Assembly (NCBI GenBank): GCA_007133255.1
Contig: SLMY01000076.1
Location: 1 to 11,503, forward strand
Origin: Clostridiales bacterium
GTDB lineage: Bacteria; Bacillota; Clostridia; Saccharofermentanales; UBA5734
Direction: 5' to 3'
Length of the DNA: 11,503 nucleotides
Shown: piece after piece, positions 6,419 through 11,503 of the stretch
Position numbering within the stretch: the first letter of the stretch is position 1
Layout: every line of letters starts with the position of its first letter
Position numbers and translations under genes: made by a program
Notes under the pieces: generated by a model
Told to the model about the DNA's origin: nothing
Database searches by the model: none
The model's input: the letters and a program-made list of their open reading frames with translations, nothing else

Positions 6419-7166
6419 AAAGATGAAACGCAGGCGAACTTTGAGATTCTCAAAAACCAGTACCCTGCTCTTTGTGCTGCTGCTGATCATCGGCAGCATC
6501 GTCACCAGCCACGTGCAGACCGTGCGGGCCGAGTTCAGAAGAAGTGATCTTGAGACCCGGTACCGCCAGCGCCAGGAAGACCTGAGACTTTATGAAGAGC
6601 AGTTTGAACGGCTGACGGAAGAAAACCGGCAGTTGTTACAGCGTCAGGAAGACGCGATCGCTGATCTGCTGCAGCGTGAAGGCCAGGAAGGTATTCTTGA
6701 AGAACTGCGGTTTACCCGCATGCTCGCCGGTTTTACGCAAGTCAGCGGCGAGGGCGTAAGGATTACGCTCAATGATAAGCCTGACTATGATATATTTCTT
6801 GATACCGAGGACTCAATTGTACATGACGGCGATATCCGCCATGTACTGGACCTGCTGCGAAACGCCGGCGCCGCGGCTTTTTCGGTTAATCAGCAGCGTA
6901 TTGTGAACTCATCTTACATCTACTGTATCGGGCCTACTATCTTGTGTAATCAGCAGCGCCTGACACCCCCTTATGTGATTGAGGCCCGCGGTAATCCGGA
7001 AGCGCTCGCGGCCGCTATCCATCAGGATCCCACGCTTTCCATCCGGGCGATGCCGGGCATTGATCTGATTGTCATTGTCGAACAGCTGGAAGAAGTTGTG
7101 ATTCCGCCTTTCGCGGACGCGAATAACCTGGAGCCTTTTATCAACCGTCTGGAGGTTGTACGCTAA
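6390..7166 (+). CDS. DUF881 family membrane protein (first of two)
   Basis: This is a predicted single-pass membrane protein: a basic N-terminus, a hydrophobic segment at about 25-41, a charged coiled-coil region (about 48-98), then a DUF881 domain (about 115-235) with SGEGVRITLNDKPD, the DIRHVLDLLRNAGAAAFSVN region and RIVNSSYIYCIGPTILCN. The bulk is expected outside the membrane. In many Firmicutes, DUF881 proteins (YlxW/YlxX) are encoded beside the ftsQ/divIB and ftsZ division genes; their molecular role is not established. The start is unsure: an in-frame TAA at 6387-6389 bounds it, ATG 6390 has no adjacent Shine-Dalgarno, and ATG 6423 (247 residues, MKRRRTLRFSK) gives a more usual N-terminus. 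It overlaps the next gene by one base (TAATG). Confidence 0.88.
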   Translation: MRKLRENWHKKMKRRRTLRFSKTSTLLFVLLLIIGSIVTSHVQTVRAEFRRSDLETRYRQRQEDLRLYEEQFERLTEENRQLLQRQEDAIADLLQREGQEGILEELRFTRMLAGFTQVSGEGVRITLNDKPDYDIFLDTEDSIVHDGDIRHVLDLLRNAGAAAFSVNQQRIVNSSYIYCIGPTILCNQQRLTPPYVIEARGNPEALAAAIHQDPTLSIRAMPGIDLIVIVEQLEEVVIPPFADANNLEPFINRLEVVR

Positions 7167-7882
7167 TGAAAACTGGAATAATCAAAACTGTAACCTTTAC
7201 TGTTGTCTGCCTGGTGTTGGGCATATTGATCGCCCTGCAGATGAAAAACGTCAACGCTGACCAGATCTCTGAGCAGAATCTGGAAGAGCTGCAGACAAAA
7301 CTCATAGAATACGCCAACAAGAATGTTGAGCTGCAGAACCGAAATACAGAATTGTATCAGTATATCGATATCCTCGAAGATGATAAAGCATCCGGCAGTG
7401 CCCAGGTTGATTCAATTCTCAGGGAAAAAGAAAGAGCGGCCATTTTCGCCGGTCTCAGAGAAGTCAGAAACTACGGCCTTGAAATTCGTCTGTCAACAGC
7501 AGAGAACCATATGATCAGGGACAGTGTCCTGCGGCAGTTTGTTAATGAGCTGAGAGCATTAGGTGCCCAGGCCGTTTCAATTAACGACGAGCGTCTGGTT
7601 GCCACGTCTGAGATCAGAGCCAGCGGTTCAGTGATCATCATTAATGGCAACGGCTATAACCGCGAAAGCACATTTGTGATTAAAGCGATCACAGATCCGC
7701 AGAAGGAAGACTATATCCTTTCTTACCTGGAGTCTATCCGCCGATCGGTTACCAATGACCCCCAGTTTCAAAATGACCAGTATGATATCCGTTTTTCTAC
7801 GCTGCCCGAACTCACTATTCCGGCACTTAGTGAGGACAGCATCGCGTTCCAGATTGATCTTCTGCAGCCTGAAGACAACTAA
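7166..7882 (+). CDS. DUF881 family membrane protein (second of two)
   Basis: This is a paralogue of the preceding gene with the same plan: a hydrophobic segment at 7-25, a coiled coil at about 33-72 (NLEELQTKLIEYANKN) and a DUF881 domain at about 98-195 (NYGLEIRLS, FVNELRALGAQAVSIND, RLVATSEIRASGSVIIINGN). It starts at the ATG of TAATG, sharing one base with the upstream stop; GGAGG (7151-7155) lies 10 bases before it, so translation is probably coupled. Length 238 fits the family. The two copies differ strongly in sequence, which points to an old duplication rather than a recent repeat. Function unknown; the tandem arrangement suggests the two proteins act together. Confidence 0.9.
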   Translation: MKTGIIKTVTFTVVCLVLGILIALQMKNVNADQISEQNLEELQTKLIEYANKNVELQNRNTELYQYIDILEDDKASGSAQVDSILREKERAAIFAGLREVRNYGLEIRLSTAENHMIRDSVLRQFVNELRALGAQAVSINDERLVATSEIRASGSVIIINGNGYNRESTFVIKAITDPQKEDYILSYLESIRRSVTNDPQFQNDQYDIRFSTLPELTIPALSEDSIAFQIDLLQPEDN

Positions 7883-7888
7883 ACAAGC

Positions 7889-7918
7889 TTGCCGGCGCGC
7901 CGCCGCAAAAGCAGGCGG
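7889..7918 (+). other. Two mutually exclusive hairpins before phoH
   Basis: TTGCcGGCG (7889-7897) can pair with CGCCGCAA (7901-7908) around one bulged C. CCGCC (7900-7904) can instead pair with GGCGG (7914-7918), extended by GC/GC around AAAA. Neither is followed by a T tract. They lie in the 136-base gap between the second DUF881 gene and phoH, where no gene or convincing promoter was seen. Confidence 0.3.
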
Positions 7919-8018
7919 ACTTTCAGTTGAAGCCAGACCGTACCAAGATACGTGTTGCCGGGCGCTTACGAAGAAAAACCGGGGAAAAAAGAATGAAACA
8001 ATCAAACAGGAGAAACGC

Positions 8019-8975
8019 ATGGAAAGACAAATCACCGTAGAGAATACCGCTGTTGCCCAAGAGGTTTTCGGCAGCTGTAATGGACATCTGGAAGTGATTG
8101 AACAGCAGATGGAAGTCAGTATAGATATGAACACAGCCGGCCTTGTCCTGCACGGCCAGGAAGAAAACCTTGCCCGTGCCGCCGCTGTCTGTGAACGGTT
8201 GCTTGAGCTTAGCCGGCAAGGTCAGCCAATCACTTTGCAGCTGGTTACCTATCTGACTGATACAGCTCGTGAAGGCAACCTGGAGCAGGTGTTCGGGTAT
8301 ACACCTGATTGTGTCTGTGTCACAGCCAAAGGACGGGCCATTAGGAGTAAAACACTGGGTCAGAGAAAATATGTAGACGCGATCCGCAAACATGAAATCA
8401 CTTTCTCAATCGGGCCAGCCGGTACCGGCAAGACTTTTCTGGCTGTCGCCCTGGCTGTCAACGCCTTCCGGGCTCGTGAAGTATCACGGATCATTCTGAC
8501 CCGGCCTGCCGTGGAGGCAGGTGAGAAGCTTGGCTTTCTGCCGGGTGATCTGCAGACGAAAGTAGACCCCTACATGCGGCCGGTTTATGACGCGCTGCAC
8601 GAGCTGATGGGCGCTGAAAGCTATATGAGTAACCTTGAGAAAGGTTTGATTGAAGTCTCGCCGCTGGCCTATATGCGGGGCCGGACGCTTGACGAGGCGT
8701 TCGTCATTCTTGATGAGGCCCAGAACACTACGCCTGAGCAGATGAAAATGTTTTTAACCAGAATCGGCTTTAACTCGCGAGCAGTTGTCACAGGTGATAT
8801 CACGCAGATTGATCTGCCGCCAGACAAGCGAAGCGGCCTGAAAGAGGCAAGGCGTATTTTAATGGGTGTTGAAGGCTTGTCCTTTATAGAACTGACACAA
8901 CGCGATGTGGTCAGAAATCCGCTGGTTCAGCGAATTGTAAGAGCCTATGAAAAAGCTGGTATCAAAGGAGGCTGA
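8019..8975 (+). CDS. phoH: PhoH-family ATPase (PhoL-like)
   Basis: This is a cytoplasmic P-loop protein of 318 residues, the usual size for the PhoH/PhoL type. The N-terminal about 110 residues form the family's small leading domain. The ATPase core has Walker A GPAGTGKT at 132-139, ILTRPAVEAGEKLGFLPGD (159-177), Walker B VILDEAQN at 229-236, and TGDITQIDLP (258-267). PhoH proteins are thought to act in RNA metabolism, and phoH commonly sits next to ybeY in bacteria; the precise reaction is not settled. ATG 8019 is chosen because AGGAG (8008-8012) lies 6 bases upstream and it gives the normal family length. The same frame stays open further upstream, but that part overlaps the preceding DUF881 gene. 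The stop lies 4 bases before the pgpH ATG. Confidence 0.95.
   Translation: MERQITVENTAVAQEVFGSCNGHLEVIEQQMEVSIDMNTAGLVLHGQEENLARAAAVCERLLELSRQGQPITLQLVTYLTDTAREGNLEQVFGYTPDCVCVTAKGRAIRSKTLGQRKYVDAIRKHEITFSIGPAGTGKTFLAVALAVNAFRAREVSRIILTRPAVEAGEKLGFLPGDLQTKVDPYMRPVYDALHELMGAESYMSNLEKGLIEVSPLAYMRGRTLDEAFVILDEAQNTTPEQMKMFLTRIGFNSRAVVTGDITQIDLPPDKRSGLKEARRILMGVEGLSFIELTQRDVVRNPLVQRIVRAYEKAGIKGG
8964..8971 (+). promoter_or_regulatory. Shine-Dalgarno that fixes the pgpH start
   Basis: AAAGGAGG lies inside the last codons of phoH, 8 bases before ATG 8980. It decides against the in-frame ATG at 8947, which would lie upstream of this site and overlap phoH. Confidence 0.85.
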
Positions 8976-8979
8976 AAAC

Positions 8980-11154
8980 ATGAAGCTATCACGACGATTC
9001 AAACGTGCTTTGTGGGGCCTTGTGCTGATCGTACTTTTTTTCGCTGTTGTCATGACAGTTTACTACGCGTCCATTCCGCAGCGATACGCGATCGCGCCGG
9101 GGGACGCGAGTCCCTATGACCTGACAGCGCCAAGAAGTATTCGTGATCGGCAGGAGACCGATTTAAGGGCCGCTGTCGCCGCGGCCGCGGTTTCCGATGT
9201 GATGCTTCGTTCAGAACAGATCGTCAGTGAAGTCAGGCAGCGGGTAGACCATTTCTTTTTGATCCTCGATGAAGTCAGGGAAGACCCGCCGCTGCCAACG
9301 CCTACACCTACACCGCCGCCGGATTTTAACGATGAGGAAACGGTGGCCGATCCAGTTGATGAGACAGATGAACTTGATGAGCCGGCTCAGCCGCCAGTGA
9401 ATCCGAATATCGTCGCTGAGGAAATACAGCTGCGCCTGGACGATGAACTGCAGATCATCATGAACCAGGAAGACGCGCTGAGTTTCGCGATGATCAGCGA
9501 TGACCGCTACAATAGTATCAAAGGCCACATACAGTCACTGACAAACCTGATTATGGCTCAAACCGTTGACCAGTCGGGACTGCGCAACGCGATCAGCGAG
9601 AAAATAGACGCGCTGGAAGACTCAATGGCCTATTTTCGTGAGGACGCGTCCCTGATTGAGCGGTCTTTGGCGCAGTTGCTGCGCCCTAATGTTGTCTTTG
9701 ACCATGTAGCGACTGAAAACGCCAGGCAGGCCGCTTACGATACAGTTCAGAATAATCCGGTCATGATCGAGAAGGGCAGCCGTATCGTATCACTAGGTGA
9801 AATCGTTACGGATGAAACCTATACGCTGCTGCTTGAGCTGTCATTGATTGATGATGGCAGCTTTGATTATCAGCATTTTACCGGTATCATGCTGCTGCTG
9901 CTGCTGCTGCTGGTCATCGCCTGGTTCTATTTGAGTAACTATGACCATGAGCTGCTTATGAACCGCAACGACTACGGTGCTTTGCTGCTGGCCCTGCTGA
10001 TCCCGTTCCTGGTTTCTGCCTATATTGGCCGGCAGCTGCCGCTGGCGCCGCCCATCTATTTCGCGGCCGTGCTGATCGCGGTTTACTTTAGTTTCCGTGC
10101 CTCGGTGATTCTTTCTTTTCTCCTGATCGCGCTTGTTTTTCCAATTACCAATTTCGATCCTGTTTTTCTGATTGTCGCGATCAGCGGCAGCATTGTGGCC
10201 GCCTTGTTCACGAAAGGGATTATCAGGAAGGATAATTACGCGATCATTATCCTGGCGACAGCCGGCATCAATTTCCTGGTGACATTCTCACTGGGCCTGC
10301 TGCAGAAGGACAGCTGGACCAATATTTCGATCAACTGCGCCTATACCGCCTTCAGCGGCGCGCTGTCAGTTATTGCCGCGATTGGTATTATGCCTTTGTT
10401 TGAGATGCTGTTTAACACCGTATCACCGCTGCGGCTTATTGAGCTTTCGCAGCCCGGGCACCCGCTGCTGCGCCGGTTGTTTGTTGAGGCTCCCGGCACG
10501 TCGCAGCACAGCATGATGGTAGCCAATCTTTCAGACGCGGCAGCTTCCGCTGTCGGCGCTAATCCGCTGCTGGCCCGTGTCGGTTCGTATTATCACGATA
10601 TCGGCAAGCTTGAGAACCCGCATTTGTTTATCGAGAACCAGGAAGGTGAGAACCCGCATGACCATATGATGCCGGAGCAAAGCGCGAAGATTATTTTAGC
10701 GCACCCGGACGCGGGACTGCGGATTGGCAGGCGTTACCGGCTGCCGTCAGCGATTCTGCGCATTATACATGAACATCATGGTTCAACGTCGCAGGCCTAT
10801 TTTTATCATAAAGCGAAAAAGATGGCGCAGGACGGCAGCATGCCGGAGCCCCTTGCCGATGACTATCGTTACCACTGTCCAATCCCGTCCAGTCGTGAGT
10901 CCGCGATTGTGATGCTGGCTGATTCACTGGAAGCAGCGATGAAATCAAGCAATATCAGCACCATGAATGAAACCGAAGAACTGCTTAGGAAAATAATTAA
11001 AACGAAAACCGACCAGGACCAGCTGGCGGAGTCAGGCCTGAGCTTTAGAGATCTGCAATTGATTATCAAAGCGTTCATGCAGGTATTCGCCGGACATTTT
11101 CATGAAAGGATCGCCTATCCAGATGATCGTTCGTCACGTCAACCGGCAAAGTAA
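8980..11154 (+). CDS. pgpH: 7TM-HD family c-di-AMP phosphodiesterase (PgpH/YqfF)
   Basis: PgpH breaks down the second messenger c-di-AMP to pApA and so affects osmotic and wall homeostasis. Order: a first membrane segment (about 9-29), a large extracytoplasmic 7TMR-HDED domain (about 45-295), several membrane segments (about 301-475), then a cytoplasmic HD domain with SPLRLIELSQPGHPLLRRL (482-500), H510 in TSQHS, H539-D540 in YYHDIGKL, H599-H600 in EHHG, and D648. Length 724 is near the family's roughly 710. Unusual parts are a PTPTPTPPP run (106-114) followed by a Asp/Glu-rich stretch to about 135 inside the outer domain, and seven identical CTG codons at 9892-9912 encoding L305-L311 in the second membrane segment. 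It follows phoH closely and overlaps ybeY by 32 bases, the common Firmicutes order. Confidence 0.95.
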   Translation: MKLSRRFKRALWGLVLIVLFFAVVMTVYYASIPQRYAIAPGDASPYDLTAPRSIRDRQETDLRAAVAAAAVSDVMLRSEQIVSEVRQRVDHFFLILDEVREDPPLPTPTPTPPPDFNDEETVADPVDETDELDEPAQPPVNPNIVAEEIQLRLDDELQIIMNQEDALSFAMISDDRYNSIKGHIQSLTNLIMAQTVDQSGLRNAISEKIDALEDSMAYFREDASLIERSLAQLLRPNVVFDHVATENARQAAYDTVQNNPVMIEKGSRIVSLGEIVTDETYTLLLELSLIDDGSFDYQHFTGIMLLLLLLLVIAWFYLSNYDHELLMNRNDYGALLLALLIPFLVSAYIGRQLPLAPPIYFAAVLIAVYFSFRASVILSFLLIALVFPITNFDPVFLIVAISGSIVAALFTKGIIRKDNYAIIILATAGINFLVTFSLGLLQKDSWTNISINCAYTAFSGALSVIAAIGIMPLFEMLFNTVSPLRLIELSQPGHPLLRRLFVEAPGTSQHSMMVANLSDAAASAVGANPLLARVGSYYHDIGKLENPHLFIENQEGENPHDHMMPEQSAKIILAHPDAGLRIGRRYRLPSAILRIIHEHHGSTSQAYFYHKAKKMAQDGSMPEPLADDYRYHCPIPSSRESAIVMLADSLEAAMKSSNISTMNETEELLRKIIKTKTDQDQLAESGLSFRDLQLIIKAFMQVFAGHFHERIAYPDDRSSRQPAK
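9892..9912 (+). repeat. CTG trinucleotide run (seven units) in pgpH
   Basis: Seven uninterrupted CTG codons encode Leu 305-311 within a membrane segment. Such runs can change length by slippage in steps of one residue without shifting the frame. Confidence 0.8.
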
Positions 11155-11503
11155 ATATCCTGTAAGCGCCTGGAATCAGCTGACCAAACGGGTACTGAGA
11201 CAAGCAGGTGAAAAGATCCTTCCAGCTATCCGCTTTGAAGGCGCGGCTGTTGAGCCGCAGCTGACTGTTATCTGGGCCGGTCCGCGTCTGATGCGCCGGA
11301 TGAACCGTGAGACACGGCAAATAGACCAGATAACTGATGTACTTTCTTTCCCGCTGCTTGAATTTGACCAAGGCAGGCCAGAAGCACAGCTGGCCATCAG
11401 CGATTTTGACCTGACCTTTCTGCCTGACTTTGTTCTGCCGCTGGGCGACCTTGTGCTGTCACTCGACAAAGCCCGCCTGCAGGCAATAGATTATGGACAT
11501 TCA
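11123..11503 (+). CDS. ybeY: Endoribonuclease / rRNA maturation factor YbeY, 3' end outside window
   Basis: The first 127 codons are present and open to the window edge. Family landmarks are MNRETRQIDQITDVLSFPL (60-78), matching MNxxxRxxDxxTDVLSFP, and LGDLVLSLDKARLQA (107-121) followed by YGHS, matching LGDIxIS...A..YGHS. The metal-binding HGxLHLxGYDH motif would come just after the window. YbeY is a zinc-dependent RNase involved in 16S rRNA processing and ribosome quality control. ATG 11123 is preferred (MIVRHVNRQ) with AAAGGA at 11105-11110; in-frame ATG 11102 lacks a good site. It overlaps pgpH by 32 bases, so coupling is likely. Confidence 0.92.
   Translation, partial: MIVRHVNRQSKYPVSAWNQLTKRVLRQAGEKILPAIRFEGAAVEPQLTVIWAGPRLMRRMNRETRQIDQITDVLSFPLLEFDQGRPEAQLAISDFDLTFLPDFVLPLGDLVLSLDKARLQAIDYGHS

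Noticed and set aside
7927..7955. TTGAAG as a -35 box before phoH
   Set aside because: No -10-like hexamer lies 16-18 bases downstream.
7755..8018. N-terminal extension of phoH in the same frame
   Set aside because: It lies across the DUF881 3' end and upstream of a good AGGAG site at 8008-8012; ATG 8019 gives the normal family length.
7628..8134. Minus-strand open frame of 168 codons over the DUF881/phoH junction
   Set aside because: It overlaps two real genes and shows no motif or ribosome site; low-complexity Phe/Ser content fits an antisense shadow.

Overview
The window is a gene-dense stretch in which every supported gene lies on the + strand. It reads as the chromosome of a low-to-mid GC Gram-positive bacterium, most likely an anaerobic member of the Clostridia. 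This rests on strong AGGAGG-type Shine-Dalgarno sites, GTG/TTG starts, the rny-ymdB pair, the phoH-pgpH-ybeY order, DUF881 proteins, and what looks like the C-terminus of an [FeFe] hydrogenase at the left edge. No phage, transposon, CRISPR, tRNA or rRNA sequence was seen.

Layout. (1) 1-154: tail of an [FeFe] hydrogenase-like gene. About 145 bases of apparently empty sequence follow, then a terminator at 298-337. (2) 338-2072: rny (RNase Y), a self-contained unit with a TTGACA promoter touching the preceding terminator, a short leader and a near-perfect terminator. (3) 2130-11503: a long co-directional run starting at an extended -10 promoter: ymdB (metallophosphoesterase), an orphan family-5 solute-binding lipoprotein, lspA (signal peptidase II), an RluD-family pseudouridine synthase, two tandem DUF881 membrane proteins, phoH, pgpH/yqfF (7TM-HD c-di-AMP phosphodiesterase) and the 5' part of ybeY. 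No convincing terminator is visible inside this run. Several junctions overlap: lipoprotein/lspA, lspA/rluD, the two DUF881 genes, and pgpH/ybeY.

Two themes recur: RNA metabolism (RNase Y, YmdB, RluD-type synthase, PhoH, YbeY) and the cell surface (solute-binding lipoprotein, the peptidase that matures lipoproteins, DUF881 proteins, PgpH). RNase Y, YmdB and PgpH are all (or are inferred to be) metal-dependent phosphodiesterases or nucleases, two of them membrane-bound HD enzymes.

No wholly new system was found; every large gene falls in a known family. The points worth a second look are small: an rny start where the only legal start codon lies inside its own Shine-Dalgarno; an lspA gene whose extra C-terminal tail covers a TATAAT box and a strong hairpin in front of rluD; a perfect inverted repeat between a Shine-Dalgarno and the first DUF881 start; and a strong GAC-GCG codon-pair preference in the right half.
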